From positions 1 to 51,018 of the IMG/VR virus record IMGVR_UViG_3300046028_005066: a stretch of 51,018 bases of DNA; one strand, written 5' to 3'. Position numbers and translations under genes: made by a program. Positions 1 through 8,967 of the stretch are shown here, one piece after another. Within the stretch, counting starts at the first letter, position 1; each line of letters starts with the position of its first letter. The stretch is from a virus. The notes beneath the pieces were generated by a model. It was given only the letters and a program-made list of their open reading frames with translations. It was not told the origin of the DNA and did not search any database.

Positions 1-240
1 GGGCTTGCCCGTTATTTACCTATACGACTTTCACAGAATGAATACGATGCTATTCTTAGCTTCTGCTTTAATCTTGGTCTTGGTACATTTCAGCGGTCAA
101 CCCTCCGTCAAGCGCTTCTACGCGGCGATAAAGCGAGTGCTATTCAAAGCTTGCTCAAGTATAATAAAGCCGGTGGGAAAGTCTTAAAAGGATTAGACAA
201 CCGCCGCAAAGACGAAGCAGCACTGTTTAGGAAAGAATAA
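1..240 (+). CDS. Endolysin (GH24 lysozyme), C-terminal part
   Basis: The frame is open from base 1 to TAA at 238-240 (79 residues) with no start in the window. It matches the C-terminal half of phage T4/P22-type lysozymes (GH24, muramidase acting on peptidoglycan): an LSQNEYDAILSFCFNLG segment, then KAGGKVLKGL and a NRRKDEAALF ending typical of the family. The N-terminal catalytic Glu lies outside the window. The next gene after a late promoter is a virion adaptor, so this closes the lysis cassette that begins at the other edge of the window. An ATG-initiated frame at 5-187 inside it is a shadow. Confidence 0.9.
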   Translation, partial: GLARYLPIRLSQNEYDAILSFCFNLGLGTFQRSTLRQALLRGDKASAIQSLLKYNKAGGKVLKGLDNRRKDEAALFRKE

Positions 241-247
241 ATAGATG

Positions 248-307
248 TTTCCATTTGCCTGCTTTTAAGGCATAATTATTAAAAATTGGACTGCTGTATC
301 AGTAGTC
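248..307 (+). promoter_or_regulatory. Late promoter L1 with leader hairpin
   Basis: TTTCCA (248-253), exactly 17 bp, then CATAAT (271-276). The predicted start is near 283. A leader hairpin follows: GACTGCTG (289-296), loop TAT, CAGTAGTC (300-307), 8 pairs with one G-U. AAGAGGA lies before the adaptor ATG at 329. The same layout occurs at 40393 and 44178, which supports a real promoter class. Confidence 0.7.
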
Positions 308-328
308 ATGTAACCAAGAGGATTTTAC

Positions 329-973
329 ATGGCTTATGCAATGACTTTTGCGAGTCTCCAAGTTGACTTGCGTAGATACTTAGAGCGTGGATTCACGCTA
401 GCAGACGATCCGTACGTTTACGAGCAGCTGCCTCGTCTTATCAATATGGCTGAACGCCGTATTGCCCGTGATTTAAAAATCCAAGGTTTTATCGTTGCAG
501 TAACAACACCGCTATCAGTGGGCGTCAGTACGTACGCAAAGCCTAACCGCTGGCGTGAGACCATCAGCATGACAACCAAAGATGGCAACACAGTGACGCC
601 TGTTTATACTCGATCTTATGAATACTGCCGTAGTTACTGGCCAGACGACACGCAGACAGGCCAACCTCAATTCTACGCAGACTACGACTACACCCACTGG
701 CTGTTGGTACCAACACCCAACGCCGCGTACGACCTAGAGGTCTTGTACTACGAGTTGCCAGTGTTGCTAGACGACAGCACTCAAACCAACTGGCTAACCG
801 ACTACGCACCCAACTTGCTTCTATACGGTGCACTGTTAGAGGCCACACCGTTCCTTAAGAACGACGAGCGTATTGCCACATGGCAGCAGTACTATCAGTC
901 CGCAGCTAACGCGTTGAACACCGAAGACCTTAAGAAAATATTGGACCGTGACTCTGTTAGGACGGAGGCGTAA
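329..973 (+). CDS. Head-to-tail adaptor protein
   Basis: 214 residues. The N-terminal half (DLRRYLERGF, then QLPRLINMAERRIARDLKIQGF) has the helical pattern of podovirus adaptor proteins that dock under the portal, as in P22 gp4-like and SU10-type adaptors. This is an assignment from remembered family patterns. The start has a good Shine-Dalgarno (AAGAGGA, 6 nt spacing) and is the first gene after late promoter L1. The stop overlaps the next start (TAATG), so translation is probably coupled. A second adaptor-like protein sits at 44258. Confidence 0.7.
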   Translation: MAYAMTFASLQVDLRRYLERGFTLADDPYVYEQLPRLINMAERRIARDLKIQGFIVAVTTPLSVGVSTYAKPNRWRETISMTTKDGNTVTPVYTRSYEYCRSYWPDDTQTGQPQFYADYDYTHWLLVPTPNAAYDLEVLYYELPVLLDDSTQTNWLTDYAPNLLLYGALLEATPFLKNDERIATWQQYYQSAANALNTEDLKKILDRDSVRTEA

Positions 974-2031
974 TGTCATACACCAACGTCTTCACTGGCT
1001 CAACCATCTACCCTACCGAGGTAGCACTTACCAAGTTGGCCATGACAGCCAACGTCGTGCTGTACTGGCCAGTTGAGGCACCACTTGGTGTACCGTTAGC
1101 ATCAGAGATTGTTGAGATAACAAGCACCACCTCTGCTAACTGGACCATTAAGGTGCCAGACGCCATGTTGGTGTCCGTTGGCCAAACCATTCTGTTCAAC
1201 AACCGTACGGCTGTGGCCATCAGCGTTGTTGACTTCGACGGTATAAGTATCGTCTCTGTGCCAGCCGGTACGCAGTGGCAGATATACCTAGCAACTAACA
1301 CAACCCAAGCTGGTGTTTGGCGTCAATACCAGTTCGGTGCAGCGACATCTACAGCAAACGCGGCAGCTTTGGCAGGACATGGTTTGGTTGCTGAAGGTTC
1401 TCAATTAGAGACTGCAGTGGTTGTGTTTGACTTTGCTATCAACAAAACATTGGTGCAAGACGACCATGCGGGTATGTTTAATTGCACTAGCAGTGGCGTT
1501 ACAACTTTAACATTGCCCGATCCCGTAGCTATTGGCACTGCTTGGTATGTACAAGTTAGAAATAGTGGCGCTGGTACATTAACTGTGGACACCACAGGAA
1601 CTGCACTTGTTGATGACTCTGCCACAAAAGTCTTTTCTCCAGGAGACTCTTGTTTACTTGCCCACAACGGAACAGACTACTATTCTGTAGGGTTTGGACA
1701 AGCTGCTGTGTTTGCGTTTGACTATGTTCAGATTAATGTTTCGGGAGGTACAGACTACACGCTTACAGGCAATGAACTCAATCGTATTGCTTATCAATTC
1801 ACAGGCGTACTTTCTGCAGACATCACAGTTATTGTGCCTGCTACTGTTCAGCAATATTGGGTGTATGACAACACAACAGGTGGTTTTGATTTGAGTGTTG
1901 CTACAGCAGCGCAGGTGACACCTCTTGTTGTCACCAACACTACCCGCACGATTGTATACTGCGACGGATCAGACGTTGTACCAGCGGTTACAGCCTTTGT
2001 AATAGGTACGGTTAGTGGGGGCTCATTCTAA
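973..2031 (+). CDS. Virion protein, fibre-like beta-rich (function unknown)
   Basis: 352 residues, rich in Thr, Val, Gly and Ala, with few charged residues and no membrane segment. The composition and the repeated beta-strand-like blocks (for example TLTLPDPVAIGTAW and LTVDTTGTALVDDSATKVF) resemble tail or head appendage proteins. The gene lies between the adaptor and the stabilisation protein with TAATG overlaps on both sides, so it is very probably a structural protein of the neck or tail. No enzymatic motif is visible. Confidence 0.6.
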   Translation: MSYTNVFTGSTIYPTEVALTKLAMTANVVLYWPVEAPLGVPLASEIVEITSTTSANWTIKVPDAMLVSVGQTILFNNRTAVAISVVDFDGISIVSVPAGTQWQIYLATNTTQAGVWRQYQFGAATSTANAAALAGHGLVAEGSQLETAVVVFDFAINKTLVQDDHAGMFNCTSSGVTTLTLPDPVAIGTAWYVQVRNSGAGTLTVDTTGTALVDDSATKVFSPGDSCLLAHNGTDYYSVGFGQAAVFAFDYVQINVSGGTDYTLTGNELNRIAYQFTGVLSADITVIVPATVQQYWVYDNTTGGFDLSVATAAQVTPLVVTNTTRTIVYCDGSDVVPAVTAFVIGTVSGGSF

Positions 2032-3875
2032 TGGCTGCCTCAGTCGTTGTCCTAAAATCAGGCTCTGGCATTAAGCGAGATGGTACTGTATTTGAGGGTG
2101 ACTTCTATGTAGATGGGTCATGGGTACGCTTTCAGCGTGGTTTGCCGAGAAAGATTTGGGGCTATCGCGCAATCTCTGTGCACACACCTGAAATCTCTAG
2201 AGGACTTAGCACCTTCGTGCAGCAACAGCTTGTCTACACGCACACGGGCTCTGCTAGTTACGTCAACAGATTTACAATAAATGGCTCACTGTCTCCATCT
2301 ATTGTTAGTGATCGCACGCCAGTGGCTGTCAGTGCAACTGGAACTGTAACCCTAACTGGTGGTGGTGCAGGGTCTGTAAATAGCGTTACAGTCAATGGTG
2401 TAACAATCACCTCAGGCTCTGTTGCATTCTCTGTAGACTTAGCTACAACAGCAACCGCAGTGGCTGCAAACATAACAGCGCACACATCAAGTCCTAACTA
2501 TACCGCTGTGGCAGTGGGTAGTGTGATAACTATTACAGCAAGCACAGGTGGATCGGCAACCAACGGTTTTGTTGTGGCAACAACGCTAACAACTATTACT
2601 GCAACTACCACTAACATGGTTGGTGGCTCAAATGCTCTTATTGCAGATGCCCTAAACTCATGGATATTTGATGTAATGTTTGACTCCGTTTCATTGGACA
2701 ACTTGCTGATCGCTTCTGTTGCACCTAACCTTGATTGCCTGTGTAGCGATGCAGGTGGTCAGATATTTACAGGCAATATACTAACTACGACACCATTGGT
2801 CGAGGTTGCATTACCACCTAATGCGAATGTGTCTGGTGGCATTGTGGTGCTACATCCTTATTTATTCTATTACGGCACTGCAGGTATCGTTGGCTGGTCA
2901 GTTCCTGGTGATCCTAACGACTTAACTGGCTCTGGGTCAGGACAAGCTAGGGTTGCAGGACAAAAGATCGTTAAAGGGCTACCGCTGCGTGCGGGTGCCG
3001 GTTCCGCCCCTGCTGGACTATTCTGGGCTTATAACGCACTTATCCGTTCGACATTTACGGGCGGTGCTACCGTATTTCAGTTTGATACCATCTCAGCTGA
3101 GACTACTATATTAAGCCCAAACAGCGTAATTGAGTACGACGGTATTTACTATTGGTGCGGTGTTGATCGTTTCTTAATGTTCAACGGTGTGGTGCGAGAA
3201 GTTCCTAACACGATGAACTTGAACTACTTCTTTGATAATCTTAACCGTGAGCAAGCACAGAAGGTGTTTGCTACTAAGGTACCCCGTTTTGGAGAGATCT
3301 GGTGGTGCTTCCCATTTGGCAATAGCACTGAGTGCAATCACGCAATTATTTATAATATCCGTGAAAATACATGGTATGACACTCCACTGCCTAACCAAGG
3401 ACGATCAGCAGCATCGTTTGCACAAGCGTTCGCAGCACCACTAATGACAGGCGTAGTCAACGATGGGATCGCTGGTTATCAGGTGTGGTTGCATGAACAA
3501 GGATTAGATGAAATTAATGGCACTGCCATAACACCTATCAATTCATACTTTGAAACATCTGACTTGTCATTGGCTGTGTTGAACAATCAAAATCGCAAGG
3601 TTAAGATTAGCTACATCGAGCCCGACTTTGTTCAGGAAGGTGACATGACGGTAGAAGTAAAAGGTCGTGCCAACGCTAGAGCACCAACAGTGACTAGTAA
3701 CGTGGTAACATTTGTTGCTAATCCAGGTTCAGATCCTGCAGCGCAAATTGTACCGTTTAAAGAGCAACGACGTGAAATGCGTGTGAGATTTACAAGTAAT
3801 ACAGTCGGAGGCGACTATCAAATGGGTCAGGTGCTGATGCACATTGAACCAGGTGATGGTACGATAACAGGATGA
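2031..3875 (+). CDS. P22 gp10-like DNA stabilisation / tail hub protein
   Basis: 614 residues. The body has the pattern of podovirus packaged-DNA stabilisation (head closure) proteins: an N-terminal WVRFQRGLPRKIWGY segment and central SVIEYDGIYYWCGVDRFLMF and NIRENTWYDTPLP blocks like a beta-propeller, all recalled from related phage proteins. Residues about 95-205 form a Thr/Val/Ala-rich insert (SVAFSVDLATTATAVAANI and following), which looks like a separate beta-domain found in several virion proteins. Such proteins plug the portal after packaging. It starts in a TAATG overlap and ends in an ATGA overlap. Confidence 0.6.
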   Translation: MAASVVVLKSGSGIKRDGTVFEGDFYVDGSWVRFQRGLPRKIWGYRAISVHTPEISRGLSTFVQQQLVYTHTGSASYVNRFTINGSLSPSIVSDRTPVAVSATGTVTLTGGGAGSVNSVTVNGVTITSGSVAFSVDLATTATAVAANITAHTSSPNYTAVAVGSVITITASTGGSATNGFVVATTLTTITATTTNMVGGSNALIADALNSWIFDVMFDSVSLDNLLIASVAPNLDCLCSDAGGQIFTGNILTTTPLVEVALPPNANVSGGIVVLHPYLFYYGTAGIVGWSVPGDPNDLTGSGSGQARVAGQKIVKGLPLRAGAGSAPAGLFWAYNALIRSTFTGGATVFQFDTISAETTILSPNSVIEYDGIYYWCGVDRFLMFNGVVREVPNTMNLNYFFDNLNREQAQKVFATKVPRFGEIWWCFPFGNSTECNHAIIYNIRENTWYDTPLPNQGRSAASFAQAFAAPLMTGVVNDGIAGYQVWLHEQGLDEINGTAITPINSYFETSDLSLAVLNNQNRKVKISYIEPDFVQEGDMTVEVKGRANARAPTVTSNVVTFVANPGSDPAAQIVPFKEQRREMRVRFTSNTVGGDYQMGQVLMHIEPGDGTITG

Positions 3876-4111
3876 GTTTTAACATTACGTTACCTGTTGG
3901 GATGGAGCTCATGGATTGGGCAGACCAAATTACGTTTGACTTAGACAACCAGACATCGTTGTCTAAATTAATGAATGAAAACGAGTGGCAAGATTGGGCA
4001 GTACAGTTTGTAACAGCAACAGGGTTGTCGGGATATAACGTTCCAACACCGTACGCATTTGATGATTGGCAACCATGGGCAGATAGTTTGTGTAAGGCAC
4101 TAGAGGCATAA
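3872..4111 (+). CDS. Small conserved virion-region protein
   Basis: 79 residues, acidic and Trp-rich (MDWADQITFDLD, EWQDWAVQF, FDDWQPWADSLC). It belongs to a small-protein type I recall beside stabilisation and ejection genes in many podoviruses; its role is unknown. The start overlaps the previous stop by 4 nt (ATGA). No signal peptide or membrane segment is visible. Confidence 0.75.
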   Translation: MSFNITLPVGMELMDWADQITFDLDNQTSLSKLMNENEWQDWAVQFVTATGLSGYNVPTPYAFDDWQPWADSLCKALEA

Positions 4112-4124
4112 TAGGGGTAATAAA

Positions 4125-6002
4125 ATGGCAAACAAAGACAACTTAATTAAATTGGTCGCACAAAAGTTAGGACCACAACAACTTCAACAGATGGTTGATC
4201 AGGTTGAGCAGGAGCTTGGACAAGATCCTGATGTCACCCCTGAGGTGCTCGATCAGATGATCAACCTGTTTGGTCAGGTTGCTGAGAATCCAGAGACATA
4301 CGCTAGTGTTATTCAAGAGGCAATCAACGCTGACGTTTTGGACCAAGGTGACTTTCCTGAACAGTTTGACCCTGTCTTTGTTGCCATATTCTTACTTGCC
4401 TTGCAAGAACTACAAGCGCGCAAGCAACAAGGTTTTGCGCGTGGTGGTCTGTCTAGCATGGCTCAAAAGGTACAGGCAGAGGGTCGTAACTCTGACACCG
4501 TGCTGGCTCACATCAGCCCGCACGAAGCGATGTTTCTTAAACGCTTAGGGGGTTCAGGCACTATCAATCCTCAAACAGGTTTGATGGAATTTGGGTTTTT
4601 CAAGAAACTTAAAAAAGCAGTTAAAAAAGTAGCCAAGGTTGCTGTTAAAGTAGCCAAGGCTGCGGCACCTATGATTGCTAATGCAATTGTACCTGGGTCT
4701 GGAATTTTAGTAGGTGCTGCATTAGGAGCAACTGGAGGCGGTGGTTTAAAAGGCGCTTTGATGGGAGGACTTGGGGGTGCAATTGGTCCTAACGGAATGT
4801 TCCAAGGTTTACCAGGCACCATTGGCGAGTATGCTAATAGTGCTATTGGCAATTTTGGAGGACTAAGCAACCAAGTATTAGGCTCAGGTATACTAGGTGG
4901 CGCCACTAGCGCACTTATGGGTAAAGACCTACTTACTGGTGCCTTGTTAGGCGGTGCAGTAGCTAATTATGCCCCTGGATTAGTAGATAAATATGGAGAT
5001 GCCCTCCCAACAGGTATGGCTCAAAACATCGCGTCTGGTGCTCAAATGGGTGCTAACACAGGTGGTGGATTAAAAGGAACTCTGTCTGGCGGTGCTGCAG
5101 GTGCCTTAACTAATTTAGCTATGTCTGGTTTAGAAGGCATGGGTGTTGTACCACCAAGCACAACCGCTACACCAGCAGAAGTAAACCCAGAAAATACTAT
5201 GTGGGACTCTGCTACAGGCACATTTACTGCAGCCCCTGATGTTGCGTATGGCCCAAATGGTGAATATTTTGGTCAGCCTTTAGATATAGCATCTAATACA
5301 GGAGGCTACGCGCCAACTATAACAGATGCAAGTCTTCTTATTGGGCCACCTGCAGCAGCAGCAGCGACCACAGCACCTGGCGCTTTATCCCAAGTAGCTC
5401 AAGCAGCGGCACCATCAACCGGCTTCGGCTTTGGTGATATTGCTAAAATCGGATTGATTGGAAGTTTAATTTCAGGAAAAACACCGCAACAAGCTAACGA
5501 TGCAATTATGCAAGATCCAGCGCTTACTGCACAACAAAAAGAAAATATGTTGCGGTCACTAACTAATTATAAGTTTAGTCCTGGCATGACCACATTCCCA
5601 CAACAAGGCTCAACAGAATGGGATAGATTGATGGCGCAAATAAATCAAGGTATTGAGCAAACATACTCAAAACCAACATTAACAGAAGAGCCAGCGATGG
5701 CACGTGGTGGTCGCAACGCTCGTCGTCAACCACAGGGTGCACTAAGTCAAATGTCTCGCATGGTACAAGGTGCTGGCGATGGTCGATCAGATAGCATAGA
5801 CGCAAGATTGTCTGACGGTGAGTATGTTATTGATGCAGAGACTGTGGCATTATTAGGTAACGGCTCAACCAAAGCGGGCGCTATGATGTTAGATCAAATG
5901 AGACAAGGCATTAGACAACAAAAGGGTAAGGCATTAGCTAAGGGCAAGTTTAGCCCAGACGCTAAGTCCCCATTAGCTTACATGAAAGGTGGATTACGAT
6001 AA
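4125..6002 (+). CDS. Internal virion / DNA-ejection protein
   Basis: 625 residues. An acidic helical N-terminus (1-100) is followed by FARGGLSSMAQ, a HISPHEAMFLKRLGG block, then a strongly basic amphipathic stretch (FGFFKKLKKAVKKVAKVA) and a long Gly/Ala-rich hydrophobic zone (about 185-330). That architecture suits a membrane-active ejection protein. The C-terminal domain carries RLSDGEYVIDAETVALLG and ends MKGGLR. No transglycosylase motif is seen. Shine-Dalgarno AGGGG precedes the ATG and the stop overlaps the next start (TAATG). Ejection function is inferred from architecture and position. Confidence 0.6.
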   Translation: MANKDNLIKLVAQKLGPQQLQQMVDQVEQELGQDPDVTPEVLDQMINLFGQVAENPETYASVIQEAINADVLDQGDFPEQFDPVFVAIFLLALQELQARKQQGFARGGLSSMAQKVQAEGRNSDTVLAHISPHEAMFLKRLGGSGTINPQTGLMEFGFFKKLKKAVKKVAKVAVKVAKAAAPMIANAIVPGSGILVGAALGATGGGGLKGALMGGLGGAIGPNGMFQGLPGTIGEYANSAIGNFGGLSNQVLGSGILGGATSALMGKDLLTGALLGGAVANYAPGLVDKYGDALPTGMAQNIASGAQMGANTGGGLKGTLSGGAAGALTNLAMSGLEGMGVVPPSTTATPAEVNPENTMWDSATGTFTAAPDVAYGPNGEYFGQPLDIASNTGGYAPTITDASLLIGPPAAAAATTAPGALSQVAQAAAPSTGFGFGDIAKIGLIGSLISGKTPQQANDAIMQDPALTAQQKENMLRSLTNYKFSPGMTTFPQQGSTEWDRLMAQINQGIEQTYSKPTLTEEPAMARGGRNARRQPQGALSQMSRMVQGAGDGRSDSIDARLSDGEYVIDAETVALLGNGSTKAGAMMLDQMRQGIRQQKGKALAKGKFSPDAKSPLAYMKGGLR

Positions 6003-8965
6003 TGGCTTCTTTATTTGCAGGTCAACCATTACAGGCACCCAGTTATGCCGCAACAACCACGGATGTACCAAAGTGGCTACAAGACTATACAGTAGATCTT
6101 TTTTCACAACAGCGCGCAGTAGCTGGAACGCCTTATCAGCAATATCAATTACCGCGTATTGCTGACGTAACTGCGCCTACCACCGCTGCGCAAAACTTAA
6201 TCACAAGCAGCTCTGGGGCTTATCAACCAGCTATGCAAAACGCTATCGCTGGCACCCAAGGTTTGACTGGTCAAGTTGCCGGCACAACCTCAGGCTTGAC
6301 TATGTTACAACAAGCTGCCGGCATGAGTGGTGTAGGGGCAGCACAACCGTATCTTACTAATGCTGGGCAAACAGCGACTGCTAACATCGGGCAGTACATG
6401 AATCCGTACACACAAAATGTGACGGATCAAATTGCTAAGCTCGGTGCGCGTAACCTATCTGAAAATTTATTGCCAGCTGTTAGCGATCAGTTCATTCGTG
6501 CTGGCCAATTTGGCTCATCTGGTATGGGCACGTTTGGTGGCCGTGCATTGCGTGATACACAAGAGGCCATTCTTAATCAACAAAATCAAGCCTTACAATC
6601 AGGCTATACACAAGCGCTAGGCGCAAGTCAAGCGGACTTGGCTCGTCAAGCTACTCTAGGTCAAACAGCTGGTCAGTTAACACAGGCTGGTCAACAAAAC
6701 TTAGGAACAATCGGCGCTCAAACCGCAGCGACTGCTCAGGCAGAGGCGGCAAGACAAGCGCAAGCGCAAGCGCAAGTCGGTGACTTAGCTAAGATGCAAC
6801 AAGGTTTGACTACTGCTGATGCTGCTGCGTTAGAGTCTGTTGGTGCCTCACAACAAGCGCAAGCGCAAAGAGGTTTAGATGTAGCCTTCCAAGACTACCA
6901 AAATCAAATTAATTTCCCTCAACAGCAAATAAATAACATGAGCGCCACATTGCGTGGATTGCCAGCCACAGCCGTACCAACAACCGGCACAACAACTGGT
7001 TCTACTACTCAATTTACGCCAAGCCCGTTGTCTCAAATCGCCGGTGCGTTTGCTACTTACAAAGGCTTAACAGCAGCTAAAGGTGGCCTAATTGATGGCT
7101 ATGCTACCGGTGGTGCTGTAAGTGCTGATGATTTGCATAGCTCTGTAATGGCTGACTACGGCAAGTACTTTAAACGCGGCGGCATGGTGCCAGGTTACGC
7201 AGAAGAGGGTTACGTTGATGTAGAAAATCCAGCCGACTTGGTGGATGGCGGTCAAGCATTTGCTGATCAATACGCACAAGGACAACTAGAGTATCCAACT
7301 CAGCAAAATGCACCAATGCCTGTAGCGCGTGCTTCAGGTACGTATCCTGTAGTAGGCTCAGAAACTATTAATAATCTAGTTAATAAGTACGGCGGCCTAG
7401 GCGATGATGCAATTAAACAATTAGCTGCTATTAATGCAGAACGCACTAAAGCAAGGCAAGATTACAATACCCAAATTGCTAAGCTAGAAAATATGGCACC
7501 TCAAGGCCCTTCACAATCAGAATTATGGTTTAATCGTGCAGCCGCATTTTTAGATCCAGGTAAAACTGGTTCATTTGGTGAAGGCTTGCAGCATATGGCT
7601 GGCGTTGAAGCCGCGCATAGTAAAGCATTACGTGAATATAACCAAGAATTTATGAAAAATAAAATCATGGCCGGTCTAAAACGTGGTGAATTTACAATGG
7701 AAGACTTAGCACGTCAAGAAAAATCTACTGTTGATATGGCGCAGTTAGGTATTACTTCACAAGAAAAACTTGCCGCTTTACTGGAAAAAATAAATGCCGG
7801 TGAAAAAGAACGCTTGGCAGGTATAACAGCACACTGGAATGACTCTAATGGGGAAATTACAGTTGTAGATAAAGGTAATAACACATTTACTACAATTCGT
7901 CCAGCAGATATTCCTGAAAATGTACGCTTAGAAATTCTAAAAAATGCTACTAGTCGTGCTGAAGGTTATGCTCCGGAAGAAAAACCTGCAAAAATTGAGC
8001 AATTTATGAAAGAAAACTTAGCTGCGTATGCTAAAACACGCGTAGCTATACGACAAGGTGCAACAACTCCTTTGCCTTCCTTAGCACCTACAAGTGAAAC
8101 ACCGCCTGCAGCACCTAGCTTATCAGGTAACGCTATTCCACTTAGGCCTGGAGCAGGCCAAGGCGCAGCACCAGTATCACCAACCGCAGCACCAGTATCA
8201 CCGGCCGCAGCACCTAGCACTGAGCCTGCTAATGTAGGTTATACCTCACCGTTTGGGCAATATGTAGTAGCACCACCTAGGGCGCGAACTACCACTGGCG
8301 AGCAAACACCGCAACAAAAAACAGAGTTTGAAGGACAAGCTGCGGCTAACTTAGACGAAGTTAAATTATTTAATACACGCGTCAATGAGGCATCTGCAGC
8401 AGGTTCTGCAGGCGTTGCGGCAGCTAACCAATTACTAAATGTGCTACCTCAAATACCAAACACTGGTACCTTAGCGCCATATAGACAACAATTAGGCTCT
8501 GTATTTGGCTCCTTAGGTATTCAAGGTGATATTACTGATTCAGCAGGTATGCTAAGCATTGCGCAAGCAGCGGTTAGTAGCTCCGTGCTAGGCCAACAAT
8601 TGTTACAAAAAGGTGTGCAAACAGAGGGTGACGCCAAACGTATGGAAATGGCGGGCCCTACTTTAACACAGCCTAAAACTGCGGTTGAGTTCTTAACACG
8701 TACAGCTAAAGCAACAGGCTTGCGTCAACTTGAAATGAGCGCCTTCCGTGATGATTGGCGCCGTTATAATAATACTGATCTTGGTATGGGTGACGCTTGG
8801 AATAAATATATTAATGCAACACCTTTAACAGCTACCTTACCAAACAATAAATTGATTTTTGTAAATGAGTATATTGATCAGTATATGAAAGCGCATCCTA
8901 CAGGTACTACAGAGCAAAGACGTGGTGCTGCGTTAAGTAATTGGCGTAAACTAGGGAGAATGTAA
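6002..8965 (+). CDS. Internal virion / ejection protein, Ala/Gln-rich
   Basis: 987 residues. Residues about 1-330 are Ala/Gln-rich helices (ARQAQAQAQVGDLAKMQQ and similar), followed by GG-type motifs (AKGGLIDGYATGGAVSADD; FKRGGMVPGYAEEGY). The middle is helical and charged, a Pro/Ala linker lies near residues 690-760, and the C-terminal domain from about 780 is helical (DEVKLFNTRVNEASAAGSAG). This composition is usual for the large ejection proteins of podoviruses, which leave the capsid with the DNA. No enzymatic site is recognised. The start shares TAATG with the previous stop. Confidence 0.6.
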   Translation: MASLFAGQPLQAPSYAATTTDVPKWLQDYTVDLFSQQRAVAGTPYQQYQLPRIADVTAPTTAAQNLITSSSGAYQPAMQNAIAGTQGLTGQVAGTTSGLTMLQQAAGMSGVGAAQPYLTNAGQTATANIGQYMNPYTQNVTDQIAKLGARNLSENLLPAVSDQFIRAGQFGSSGMGTFGGRALRDTQEAILNQQNQALQSGYTQALGASQADLARQATLGQTAGQLTQAGQQNLGTIGAQTAATAQAEAARQAQAQAQVGDLAKMQQGLTTADAAALESVGASQQAQAQRGLDVAFQDYQNQINFPQQQINNMSATLRGLPATAVPTTGTTTGSTTQFTPSPLSQIAGAFATYKGLTAAKGGLIDGYATGGAVSADDLHSSVMADYGKYFKRGGMVPGYAEEGYVDVENPADLVDGGQAFADQYAQGQLEYPTQQNAPMPVARASGTYPVVGSETINNLVNKYGGLGDDAIKQLAAINAERTKARQDYNTQIAKLENMAPQGPSQSELWFNRAAAFLDPGKTGSFGEGLQHMAGVEAAHSKALREYNQEFMKNKIMAGLKRGEFTMEDLARQEKSTVDMAQLGITSQEKLAALLEKINAGEKERLAGITAHWNDSNGEITVVDKGNNTFTTIRPADIPENVRLEILKNATSRAEGYAPEEKPAKIEQFMKENLAAYAKTRVAIRQGATTPLPSLAPTSETPPAAPSLSGNAIPLRPGAGQGAAPVSPTAAPVSPAAAPSTEPANVGYTSPFGQYVVAPPRARTTTGEQTPQQKTEFEGQAAANLDEVKLFNTRVNEASAAGSAGVAAANQLLNVLPQIPNTGTLAPYRQQLGSVFGSLGIQGDITDSAGMLSIAQAAVSSSVLGQQLLQKGVQTEGDAKRMEMAGPTLTQPKTAVEFLTRTAKATGLRQLEMSAFRDDWRRYNNTDLGMGDAWNKYINATPLTATLPNNKLIFVNEYIDQYMKAHPTGTTEQRRGAALSNWRKLGRM

Positions 8966-8967
8966 TT

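Noticed and set aside
5-187. ATG-started 60-codon frame at the left edge
   Set aside because: It lies out of frame inside the lysozyme C-terminus, which matches a known family through base 240.
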